This document shows, one piece after another, positions 11,683 through 23,114 of a DNA stretch of 64,000 bases. The position numbers and the translations under genes were made by a program. The number at the start of each line of letters is the position of its first letter. The first letter of the stretch is position 1. The stretch is from Chaetorhynchus papuensis. Taxonomy: Eukaryota; Chordata; Aves; Passeriformes; Rhipiduridae. The notes beneath the pieces were generated by a model. It saw only the letters and a program-made list of their open reading frames with translations, made no database searches and was not told the origin of the DNA. Location: assembly GCA_013396525.1 (NCBI GenBank), contig VWYX01001327.1:68033-132032 (forward strand), given 5' to 3'.

Positions 11683-13050
11683 CTGTCACAGGTATTGGGA
11701 AAAAAAATAAAAATAAAAACAAAGGAAAGAAAGAAAATAAAAGCATTAACAATAATAAGGAAAATAATTCATTTGCTGATGCATCAGCATCCTTTGTGGG
11801 GTTAAAAAAAAATACACATGTTGTAAGGGGATGTAGTTGGTTTGTTAGAACTAGAGGATTTTAAAATATAGATTTGATTAAAAAACAATCCAACAGTCAG
11901 GAATTTTTGCAGGCCCTATTATTTGCCCAATTATGGACTGAGTTAAATTCCACTAGAATGTAGGTAAGGAATGTAAAGGGAACAAACAGCCTCCTTGGTA
12001 TTAGCTAGGTGACCTGACATTATTATGAGTCTTCTCAGCTTTTTGCAGCAGTAGACTCTATTTGAAAGACTGTAGCAGTATTTTAAGAAGTACAAAACAG
12101 AAATTTACCCCAGGCATTTGTGGATTTAAGATTCAAGCAGGCTGAACGGTCTACTGTGCTTCTGCAGCAACTGCTTCACAACAGTGGATGAAAACTCAAT
12201 CAGAATTCACAGTTTAAGCCTTGGTGGGAAGCACTTTGCATTTGACAACACATCATGTAAATTCACCCTAGTTCATGGCTACTTCTGGACTATCTCTACA
12301 GCAGAAAATAAAATGGGTCAGGAAAGGGACTGTTCACAAGCCAGCCCCTTGAACTGCACCCAGGCATTAGTCTGCAAGGTGCTAGCTGCTTGGACCAGGA
12401 CTAGGTGAGGGACTCACCCAACAATACAATTATGTGACAGTACTTCAGATGGCCCTGTGCCCTAGCTCTGTTTAGTTTATGAATACAGAGACAGCCTTAC
12501 AGGACTGTTTTCTAATTATACTTTGCAATATTACTTGACTCTTTTACTGTCCTCATGACATTTGGATAACATAGTTCATCAGACCAAATTCTAATAAAGA
12601 TATCTGAATATATACACATGAATAAAGACTTGTGGATTAAAATCCCCATCTTCCTATTTCAAACTGTACAATAGAACACTGTGGAAATAATCCTTGATCC
12701 CTTAGTAAATAGAGGACTGCATTAGAGAACTGCAGTTCTGATCAGATCTCTGTAAACACCAAATAATAATATCTTATAATATACAGTAACTTGTTGATAT
12801 TGAGGATTTTCCTACTAGGCACCATTTAGCACATTTATTGAATGTATAATTTTAGGAGAAATTATTTACAGTAAAGAATAAAGAAAGCACACCATTATTG
12901 AGCTAAAATTTTATAAACTGATTTCATTATTGATGATCATGGCAGACCAAATTCAGCCCTGGTATAAGCCCCCTGAAAGTACTACTGCTGCAGCAGAAAT
13001 CAATTTGGCTCTGGTGCACACTGCTGCTTAGATGACTCTCCTGATCATAC
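11683..13050 (-). other. KIF26B intron (1.4 kb)
   Basis: This is the shortest intron in the window, bounded by donor GTATGA at 13050 and acceptor AG at 11684-11683. The acceptor is preceded by a long T-rich tract (seen as A-rich on the plus strand at 11701-11750). AT-rich, with nothing else recognised. Confidence 0.82.
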
Positions 13051-13257
13051 CTGTGATGCATCTTGGGGGAAAACTGCATCAAAAGCAAACATCTTGGGTG
13101 GAACCTGGCTGCCCCTTTTCTGGAAAGCATTCTGACCTCCGCAGGCCAACGGGTCATACAGTGTGATCTGCTTCTTACGGGGGTCGACTTTCAAGAAGGA
13201 GCTGGACTCAGACGTGTCTCTGGCAAGCGTGGAAGAAATGCGCACCATGACTTTGAC
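13051..13257 (-). CDS. KIF26B: KIF26B internal exon: start of kinesin-like motor domain
   Basis: This is a 207-bp, phase 0-0 exon of 69 codons (segment residues 62-130). It opens with VKVMVRISSTLARD, equivalent to the first motor beta-strand (KVxVRxRP in ordinary kinesins). It continues through FLKVDPRKKQITLYDP and ends PKMFAFDAVFPQDASQ. That end matches the F-x-FDxVF-x-x-x-x-x-Q motif placed ahead of the nucleotide pocket in all kinesins. The acceptor (gctgacag) lies behind a T-rich tract and the donor is CAG|GTATGA. The usual RxRP loop of true ATPases is replaced by RISSTLARD, as in other KIF26 proteins. The ATG at 13248 inside the exon is internal, not a start. The next exon downstream is 11589-11682. 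Confidence 0.96.
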
Positions 13258-15785
13258 CTGTCAGCAAACACACAAAAAGATGAGCACATTTCATGAGTCT
13301 GTTGGCTGCTCTACACCCGGTATGTTGAATGAATTTTCCAACTACACTTGACCAAATGATATATGTGCTTGTCAAAGCTAGTGTCTCAGTGGAAGGCAGT
13401 GAACACACAGGAAGTATTAGGCAGAATTTGTCCTAAACTACAAAGTGAATGAAGCCAGAACTCTCAATCTACTTCAACAAGCAACTCGTGTATTGAGAAT
13501 TACAATGCACGCCATGGTGTTTAAGTGTCGATGCTACTCAAGTACAATGAGGAAGTATTACATCACCTTGTCTTACTCGCAATATAAATTGAAAATTAAC
13601 CATACCCCGGTGGCCCAATTAAGAAAGCTGACTGCTGAGCTTTCAGAGCTGCTGCAGTTCCTATGAAACAGCCTGATCAATAAGAGCCCATAAAAGCCAG
13701 ATCTATAATTTACACCTTTACAATTCTAATCCAAACGCAAAGATGAAGTGCACGAGTTCTGAGTGCCATCATCAAAGAGTTGTGAAAAGAGTCCCATTTT
13801 AATGGTCAGATTTTGAAATTACCATCAAGGGAGTGAATGTAATAAGTGATAAAAGATTTGTTAAAACATGTTAGCTCACAACTCATTAAATAGCTACATA
13901 ATAAGACATTATTCCTGAGACAAAAATAAACCTTCATATATTTAATGAGGCTATGCTGTATCCTTAGCTGAGTTGGTAAGCAATTTAGATGTAAGTAAAA
14001 TGGACAACAATCAATCTGGCTTTGGTTTTCCCCATAAATTCACCACCTGCCGACACGTGAGCTCCTAGACGGCAAACATCACGTCTCTGCCAGTTCTAGT
14101 CACACCTGCACACTGCCTCCTAGAGCAGACTGGCTTTCACACAAACTAGACAGAACTTTTATGTTAATGCTCCTTAATCGCATGTCACTTGTATCAAACC
14201 CCCCCATGCTTGGCATGCAAGTGACCACAAAGGGTCATGTCAGCATAAGGTGGGATCACATCTGCTGCTGGAATGGCAGACACATTCCGGGTGGAGGTTG
14301 TAGCCCCAGAAGCTGGGCTGCAGTTCTGTTTGTCTCACTGAGACCGGTGCTCTTTGTATGTATGTTTCATTTCATGCTGGCCCAAGCTCATCCTGCATGC
14401 AAATAAATCAGCTGCTTTGAGAAGTAAAATCTGGGAAAATTCATTTTTGACACAACTCCTTTGAAGACAACAGCATGAGACCAGAGATTAACTGGCATTA
14501 TTCAGTATTTCTGTGATGTCTTCTCTGTATGTTAGTGAGTCAAACTGGTAATTTGACTCCAGTATTTTAACCTGGCAAAACAAACTGTCATTAAATGGTG
14601 AAATGGTCACAAATCTGCTCACACAATTTCAGTTTTATACTTATATGAGGAATACTTTACAATTATATGAGGAAAAAAGGAAAAATACTGCTTGGGTGTA
14701 AATGGGTTCTCCTTCTGCTTAGCTGAGCTGCTTATGAAACCTAACCTCTAACTGGAAAAAGCCACCTCTAATGTATTGCCAAAAGCATTCTTCTGGACCC
14801 AGCCCTAAGTAGAGCTGACTTCTACTGAGGACAACAGCAGCCAACACACCCACATGAACTGGGCAAGGTCTGTTTATTCCAGCCCTACGTCTTCTGGAAG
14901 ATCAGAAGGGAAGCACTGGTCAAGTTAGAAGGGAAGGAAGGGAGTACAACTGTAAATCCTAGAGGAGCAAGAAAACAAAGGGCAGTATCGATCTTGTGCT
15001 GCTTTCCTATTTTCAACTTCACATGCCTTTGGCTTTCTTTTACTGTGTACCCCATTTTTAAGTAGATACCAATATCAAGAGTATTAGACTGATCTGCTGG
15101 AAAACAAAATAAATGCTATTCTTCAACTACTTTAAATAAAATGCTTGCTTTTATTTAACTTTTTCCCTATAAGTTAATGTGTGTTTTTGGCTGCTATGAA
15201 ACCATGACCTTCAGATCCTTGATCTTTGTGTGCAAAAGAGAGTTAACCGATTACCCTGGGGTAAGTTTTTTTGGGTTTTGGAGAATGGACAGTGTGTGAG
15301 ATTTAACAATCTTTTATATACAGGCAGGCTAAGAATTCTTTCTGGCATTCTGCATGGGCATTCAGTTTTAACCTCAGCTACACTGACTTTGTTATGGTAT
15401 AATATCACTGGCATGGGTCCGGGTTTAAACCTGTTCACACAAAATCAGATTAGTACCTGCCACTTCTTACTGAAGTAATACTGCAAATCCTCCTAACTTC
15501 CAACAGCTGTAGTGATAGAAGCTAAGGCATCAGGTTCCTCTTTCCCAAGAGTAAAATACCAATTTAGCTGAAATCCTAAAAATTTACTAGCATCAGATAA
15601 ACTGAATGAATCTCCATCAAAAAAAAAAAAGAAGCTCAACTCAGAAGCCCCAGGTACTGTCTAACAGCATATATTGCTCCTCAACACTGCTGAATATAGA
15701 CATTTCTCAAGAAAAAGACTTCTATTGCCATGAACCTTTGTATTTTCTGTGCATTGGGGATTTTTGTTTTGAGAAATAACGGTTC

Positions 15786-15902
15786 ACAGAATCACAGAAC
15801 CTCATGGGTTGGAAAAAAACCCATAAGATCTTGAGTTCAACTGTTAACCTGTAACTGCCAAGTCCAGCACTAAGCCATGTCCCTAAGTGCCACACCTACG
15901 CA
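15786..15902 (-). mobile_element. CR1 LINE 3'-end fragment
   Basis: The plus strand reads cacagaatcacagaacctcatgggttgg, then cccataagatcttgagttcaac, then aactgccaagtccagcactaagccatgtccctaagtgccacacctac. That is the reverse complement of the well-known 3' end of bird CR1 elements, so the element points to the minus strand and is heavily 5'-truncated, as CR1 copies usually are. A second similar start (cagaatcctagaataattatggctggaaag, from 15901) follows directly. It may be a second, shorter CR1 fragment. Confidence 0.85.
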
Positions 15903-15935
15903 GAATCCTAGAATAATTATGGCTGGAAAGGAGCA
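15901..15935 (-). mobile_element. Possible second short CR1 3' end
   Basis: cagaatcctagaataattatggctggaaag resembles the CR1 terminal pattern again, directly after the first fragment. It is short and diverged. Confidence 0.4.
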
Positions 15936-16361
15936 CATTCCTAGCACTGTGCTACGGTAGAGGAATATTATATTGATTACATGTGGGTATCCTCACAGCT
16001 GGACCACTTCTTACTCATCACGAAGATGTCCGTGTGCCTTGGGACACCATATCATAGGTAATTCTGCTCACCTCCATTTACATCAGCCTGCAGGAGCTGG
16101 CTGCAAGTCAGTTGTCTGACCCCTTTGCAGGCAATAGAGAGGAACAGACATTTCTAGCACTTAATCTGCACGTTCTGTTTTATAACAGAAGAACTCCACA
16201 AATACCTCTTGCTTTCTCTATAGCACCACAGGCATCTTAAATGTTTACCTGAGATGTAGGTGACAACATTGTAGGTGGCCTAAAGTTATTCTTTTTGCTC
16301 TAAGCATAATAAAAATGCCCTTTCTGGGCAGCACAGTGCCTGGCCCAAATTCCATAGCGTG

Positions 16362-16377
16362 CACACACACACACACA
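16362..16377. repeat. (CA)8 microsatellite
   Basis: This is an uninterrupted run of eight CA dinucleotides. Confidence 0.9.
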
Positions 16378-19300
16378 AATCTGTGTGACAGTCTCCAGCA
16401 AAAATCACATGCAGCAAAAATAAAGCTAGGCACATGACTGTGATGGACACAGAATACAAGTAGTAATAATAGGTTCTTTGAACTCATCTGGTAATTTGTA
16501 GGCACTTAAATATTCTTCCAGGCCAGTTTCACACTAGTGCAATCCTTTCAAATTACTCCTGATTTACATTACATTAATGAGAAAACAACTAGATCGCATC
16601 TGTGCAGACTGGATGTCCCCTATATGCCATGGGAGCTGGAACTGTAACAAAAACCCAATGGGCAGGCAAAATACAGGCAAACTTCAGTCCTGAGAAACAC
16701 ATTCAGAACTACATATGTAACTGTAGTGCAATAAACTAGGCAGACCAACACAGATTTTAAAACATCTGAGCCAGATATATCTTCTGAGAAGCCAGGCAAG
16801 CTTGTGGTCTGGGAATCAGCCTGAGACCGGGGATCTAGGACCGCTCCTGATGGTCGTGTCCAGGTGCAGCACAACTGTGAGCTGTGAGTGCAGTCTGTTT
16901 CACACTGCCCACCTGGACAGGAGGCAGAGGCACAGCCTGCCTCACTGCCAGGCACACTGGGACATTCAGTCACTGCCTACTCTCAAAGGACTGGCAGCAG
17001 CCATTAGATCCACACTCCAATATAAAATATTATTATGCTTGTAACCTAAACCCAAGGATTCAGGCAAAGCATTTCCCAACAGTGGTTATGACAAGAGTAA
17101 ATCAAGTAAGCTACAGCAGTAGAAATGATGGGAGACCACGGCCTCCTGCTCTGCTGTTTCACAGTCTTTCATGCAGTTTATAGCTGGGGGGTTAGCAGGG
17201 GAGACTCAGAGTCTGTGTTGGCCCCTGAAAATCCACGCCACAGGGGAGGCAGCACAGGGATGGGCAAAAGTAACTCAGCCAGCTATAGGGGTAGCACAGG
17301 AACTTACTGGACTCAAAAGATTTCAGCTCAATGTAAGGAACAGACAGGCTGAAGATCACGGTGCTGCTCTGGGGAACTCAGAAATACGGTATGGTTAATT
17401 TGAAACTAACTGAAGAGTGAAGTTTAAGAACTCCAATACTTTATGCTTGCAATTTATATTTAAATAGAGTATAAATTGAACTCCTTTTTAAAAAGAAGAA
17501 AGCGGGTTTTCTGCTTCACTTCCTATGTGTCATTACTCCTTTAGTCCACTGCTACAGTTTCCTACTAAGCTCTTGTAATTGAAGCATCTCAGAGATACCA
17601 CTTGCGATTAATGGGACCACTCAGTCTGCCAGAAATTCTTGTTTGAATTCCAGTGACCAGGCCTTGGCAGTGCCCAGCCTTAGATGTACCTCTGACTGTT
17701 TCCATGGGGAAACATGAAAGCAATCTCCTGAGACGTGCACTCTTGGTAAAACAAACAACCTGGGCCTAATTTTGATATAATTTTACACCCGTGCACATCT
17801 GCCTGAACTCAGCAAGAATTACTCTAGCTTAGGAGTGGAGAGAGAGAATAAAAGAAAAGGTCGCTTGCTCTGCATCACTACTGTGCTTTTTATAGGCTAT
17901 AACTTCACTTCTTAACTGTGCTCATGCTGTTAGCATTTTTTAATGTGCTTTCTCCTATGAGTTTACAGGATTTCACTGGACAACTATTTAATCCCAACAG
18001 CACCCCCATTTACATCTCTGAACTTCAGTTCCTGCCTTCAAAGACATGATTTGTTCTTACAGTCATTGAATTCCACAATACTACTCCAGATGTGAAATGC
18101 CACAAATAAAAGCAGAATCAGAGCTGTACAGTTCAGGCTTCCTCAAAAGGGTTTTTTTTGTATATTTGTCTATGTACTTATTTTACACGTGTGTATTTCA
18201 ATTATATACACCATTTTTTAAAGTGTTTTCTGAATATATATTTTTTTTTTCATAAATTTCTCTCTAAATGGCAATTATTGGCACTGGTGGGTTCCTTCAT
18301 GGATACCATTCAGTAGCACCAAGGGAAGACCTAGGGGAATTGCTGTATTATCACTATGCTACTGTAGAGTAAAAATAAGCATAAACCTTTTCATCAACTC
18401 TATGAAAATTCCAGTTGCCTGAACCACTTTTCTTTCTCCTTTTTTATCTAATGCATAAACACACCTACTATTTCTCGAAGAAGGAATTTGCTAATTGCAG
18501 GATTTTCCCCAGATAAACTCAATTTGTGACCTGTCACGGACCTTTTGTTATGTTCTTACTCTGTGGAGAAGGACAAAGGTTCAGCACACTCTGCAAAGTA
18601 GAACTGGTGCCAGAGATATAAAAAAAAGAAAGCAGAGTCCAGCCACTGACACTGCCGTGTCTCCTGTGCCCACAGGGGTCTGTCTGCAGGACCGGCAGCA
18701 AAATGAGCAGGGAAGGTGGGAGAGGTAAGCTGTGTCAAATCTGTATCCCACACAAACAGCCACAAACACAGACTGGAATGAGGCAACACAAGCAGGGATC
18801 GACACTGGGGATATTATCACTTCCTTCTACTCTTGCCTGTAAGATTTCATTTGGGGTTCATTTATCTAATTACTGCAGGGACAGGGCTAGACAGCTGTTG
18901 CTTCAGGCACTGTGCTTGCCTTTATGAGCTGCTTTTCTCATCAATCATTTGAGCAGCTTCTGCTGGATGTGTTCTGGGTAGTGGTGGGAGGCAGGAGCTG
19001 CAGTGCAGTCACAGGCAAGTCAGGCCAGCCAGGACTATTGAGCTGTTTCAGCACTCCATCAATGTAATGGCAATCACTGGCTGCAGGAACAGCCTTATTG
19101 GAGGTTAAAGAAGAGTAGGGTTTGTAATTTCTCACTGTTACAGTTGTAAATAATGGTGGGAGGCTTGCATTTTTGCTGTAGCCAGCCACAAAGTACTACA
19201 GCACAAGAAAATGTAGGCCATCCCATGCACTTGTGCACTTCCATGCTTTTTATGATGGATGTAAAGCTTGAAGCCCAGAGGATATGAAACCACCTGTTAA

Positions 19301-21192
19301 GTAAAAGATTTTTCTTACAGAACATGAGACAATTAGTTGATCATGCTAACATGAAATCTAGGAGGTCAAGATAAACAGACTGACCCAGAATGCAACAAAT
19401 GCAGGATTATATGAGTGGACATTGCTTTAATGGAAATATGGTCACATTTGTGAAAAAAACTACAAACAAACTTGGGTGAATTATGCCAGTGTAAGCTGGT
19501 TGGGAAGCATGTGCAAACAGGCCTCCTTGTCCTCTCTGTTTGCACCAAGGTAACTCTCCTAGGCTTCAGTGCTTTGCTTTAGCACAAATTAGAAAACACA
19601 CAGGCCTGATCACTCTTGCTGTAGGTGCAAATGGCTGTTACTGATACTGACGGTTTGGAAAACCAGTGAAAACAACTGAAAAAGCAATAGCATTAGAGCA
19701 TGCAGGTCTCCACTTCTTTTACAACAGTTCCTCTGTTTCTGTTTTGTGTAATTGCTAAAATTTTACCAGCTCATCAACCCCATCCTGTACAGCAGTTAAA
19801 CTAATTTGGACTTGTAGCAATAACGGGAAGTAGTGGCAGCGTACTGTACCCAAACACCAACCATGTTATTCAAAAAATTTGCACTTACCATGATTGCACA
19901 CTTTTTCAGCTGGATGATGCAACTTCAATAATGAATTCAATAAAATCTGGTGTGAAATACCCTCAGTTCACAGGGCACAGCTCAGTGGCTTCCTGTACTG
20001 TTCATGGCAGCAGTAGCTGTGAGTTTGTCACTGTGGTTTGGTACAGCTGAAAGACAGTGCTGAGCACCAACACTGTCTGAAACCAGCACAAACGTCAGCC
20101 CAGCCATTCAGGTGTAACACTGCTACTTCAGCATTTACTAAATTCCAAATTAACGGAGACCAACGCAGCTTTCTTCTACTCTTAAAAAAATTGAATTAAA
20201 AAAACCCAAAAAAACGAAGACATGAGGATCATCCCATCATGGAAAACTGTCTTTTCTTAAGGCTCCCCACATGCAGACTGGGTTCATGGCTTTCCTTTGG
20301 CTTCCTTATGATCTCTTGAAGGTAAGTCTGCATTTCAGAACTGCATAACTCAGCAGCCTGTGTGTTGCCTCAAGCAGGAGGAGGATTTTTTCCCAGCTTC
20401 TGACATTCTCCACATACCTGCACCTCTGATGGGACCAACAACAGCGTAATTCAGCCCATGTGCTGGGATGGAATTATTTTTCTTTTTCTTTTTTTAAGAA
20501 TGTCTTTAAACATCACTGAGAGTGGTATTTTCATAAGAACTGAACAAGCCAAAACAGCCTTCAACAATCCCAGCATGAACAACATGGGATCAGCTGGCAA
20601 ATCTTGTCTTCCCTGCAGTGGATCTGCAGGTATGTAAGCAAGCACCCACTGCCTATTGGTACAGTGAGCAGATGCTTACTTAAGGCTCCAACACACTGCA
20701 AAAATTTACTCTGCTTCCCCCACTATGACAAGAATTTATTTCTCTATGCATAGTACAAGTACAATTGACTGCCATGAATTCAAGATCTCGTCTTTTCCTT
20801 GGTACCTTTCAAAATCAAGAATCTATTCTGCTTCACTTCAGTGAGGAGAGAGTTTCACCCATTCCTTTTTTCCTACTTAATACAACTTTTTCAAAAGGGT
20901 CTTTAGACACAAAGTGTTTATGTAGTAAATAAAACAAAATAAAAACTGTTACCTGGCACAAAATGGAGAACTGGCAAATTTCCCTGTAATTCTCATCCTC
21001 TCCTATGGTGTGGCCATATCCAACAGCCTGCAAGATGCTCCCTTGCCCATGCTAATTTAAGAACCATGTCTGGAATTGTTTGGGAGAGATGAGTGCCCAA
21101 CAGCATGCCAGGGACCTTGTTAACAATGCAGGACTACGATGATTGAGTGCCAGTGTCCAGGAATATTTCCTGTTCCTGTTTGATTTATATTC

Positions 21193-21732
21193 TGTACCAG
21201 GTTTAGTTCTTTCACAGTAGCTGGCATGGGACTGTGTTCTGGATTTATGATGAAAACAGTGCTGACGACAGAGGGACATTTTAGTTACTGAGTCACACAG
21301 AGTCAAGGCCTTTACAGCATCTTGTATCACCTTGACAAGTAGCCTGGGGGTGCACAAGAAGTGGGGAGGGTACAGAGCTGTGGATGAATGTTCCCAAGTG
21401 CCTGAAAGGAGAACCCCCACCTATGGCAGCTCAGCATATAAAACTGGGGTAAGAAGGAGAAAGAGGGAGATGAGCAGAGTTATGGCCATTACACGTGAGG
21501 AAGCCCTGCTTTCCTGGAGATGGCTGAGCACCTGCCTGCCCATGGAAGTAACAAATGAATTCCTTATTTTGCTCTGCCTGTACAGGAAGCTTTTGCTCTT
21601 TCCAGTAAACTGCCTTTATCTCAACACAAAAATTTTCACTTTTACCCTTCTCATTCCCTTGGCACATCCCACTGGGAGAGACTGAGCAAGAGGCTGTGTG
21701 GGGCTGAGCTGCCTGCCATGGTTAAGCCACAG
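21193..21732 (+). mobile_element. Old, diverged LTR of the same family as 60532-61130
   Basis: Blocks shared with the 60532-61130 LTR occur in the same order. They include cacagtagctggcatggg, acagagtcaaggcctt, gggggtgcacaagaagtgggg, the TATA region cagcatataaaactgggg, ctggagatggctgagcacctgcctgccc, ctgcctttatctcaaca and the tail ggttaagccac. It differs by many substitutions and small deletions, including a shortened 5' end. I could not identify a target-site duplication, so the exact ends are approximate. It lies in the plus orientation inside the large KIF26B intron, antisense to the gene. No internal retroviral sequence was seen beside it. Confidence 0.85.
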
Positions 21733-22239
21733 AATTGTTGCAGTCACAGATCATTGCACAGCTTAGCCATGTTTAGCATTCTCTAAGTTAAATACAAGAA
21801 ACTCAGTCTGTGCAGTAGTGATCTCCCAAGCATGTGATGTGCCATATGTTGCTCTGTTCTATTCCAACCTGGCTTGATATCTACAGATCCTACAGACAAA
21901 TCAGCCAAACCCATGAAACACATTTGCGGCATCAGCAAGGCGGGCTCCCTAAAGGAACTTCTCTGCTCTGGTGATTGATGACAAGGCTGCTGTCGTTCCT
22001 GCTGCCTGCATAAGGCTGCCATCAGCCCCCCGGGGAGCAGGGAGACAGCAATGGTGAGTCACTTGGCTCCTTCTCATAGGCCGTGCTCTGTTACAGTGAA
22101 CCAGCCCCATTAGAGAAATATCTAAAATGGGCCGGATTTCAGCATCCAAAAAGCCACAGACCGAGGATGCATCCCCACGGGGTGCAGCCTCCTGTTTCTG
22201 GATTTTTCCCCAGGTGCCTGATGCCTATTTATAAGGTTA

Positions 22240-22560
22240 ATTGACTATGCATCAGGTCTGGGACTCTCAGATATCAGGAATTCCAAATTGCCTCTGTTGT
22301 CCTTGTTCCTCCCCTGTTCGTTTCCTATTTGCCAAATGTCAGTATTCCATCACTCTCCCATGGGCTCGTCTCCTTGCCCGGCCCCCCCCGATCCAGAGGG
22401 GGATAAGAACCCGGGTGAGAGGAGACTCGTGGCCATTTGGAGCTGGGTATAGGTTGTTATGTTATGTTATGTTTTTCCTCTGTGAGGAATGAAGTTTTTA
22501 TATATATACCAGCTTCGGTGGTCCGCTCTCTGCCTAACCTTAGTAGCAGAGGAGATATTG
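22240..22560 (+). mobile_element. Possible LTR of a different retroviral family
   Basis: The order of signals resembles a retroviral LTR. A C-rich stretch (gcccggccccccccgatcc) comes first, then a TATA-like ggggataagaacccggg. A TTATG triplet repeat (22453-22472) follows, then a polyadenylation-like gaatgaagttttta, and then a U5-like cttcggtggtccgctctctgcct. Ends and target duplications were not found, so the borders are guesses. It sits about 500 bp from the old LTR at 21193-21732. It could instead be a fragment of another repeat class. Confidence 0.42.
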
Positions 22561-23068
22561 CTTGCCTAGAAACGGAGCCCCGGGACTGAGAGGTCTGAGC
22601 CAGCCTATCTTCTACTATGCTGGTTAAAAACCTTTCTTAGGAGCTACCGAGGCAAGGAGAAGGTATCCCTGCAAACTGAGACCCCAGAGCAACCATAGTG
22701 CTCTTCTCCTGCTGCTGTTCAGAAAGACTGAAGAGAACTTTGCTTTGCTTATTTAAGCTTCCTCTTAGAAACCTGCCCTTCCAGCAAAACATGACTGAAC
22801 TGCCTCGGCTGTCACAAGGACTGGTGTTGATAGAAAGCAGAAGCAGTATCAACAGTAGCAATATCTCAAGCACGTGCCTTGATAATTATGTTTGCTATAT
22901 TATTTCTTAAAGCCCCAGTTTCCCTTTTTGTGAAGCTGTGAAAGAGGTGCACAGGATTCAGCTTGGTAAGTATGAGCACCAGGTCATCTTATCACTAATG
23001 AAAGAAAGTGTGGCTTCACATTATATATTCTCAGGAGACGAGGAATTCCAAGATGAATAAGGCTTTCT

Positions 23069-23114
23069 GTTTTGTTTTTTTGGGTTTTTTTTTTTTTTTT
23101 TGGTTTTTTTTTTT
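23069..23114. repeat. T-rich low-complexity tract
   Basis: Runs of T broken by GGG and GG. It creates spurious Phe- or Lys-rich open frames on the two strands. Confidence 0.9.

Noticed and set aside
21052..21685. Frames of about 120 codons on both strands
   Set aside because: They overlap the old LTR and its flank.
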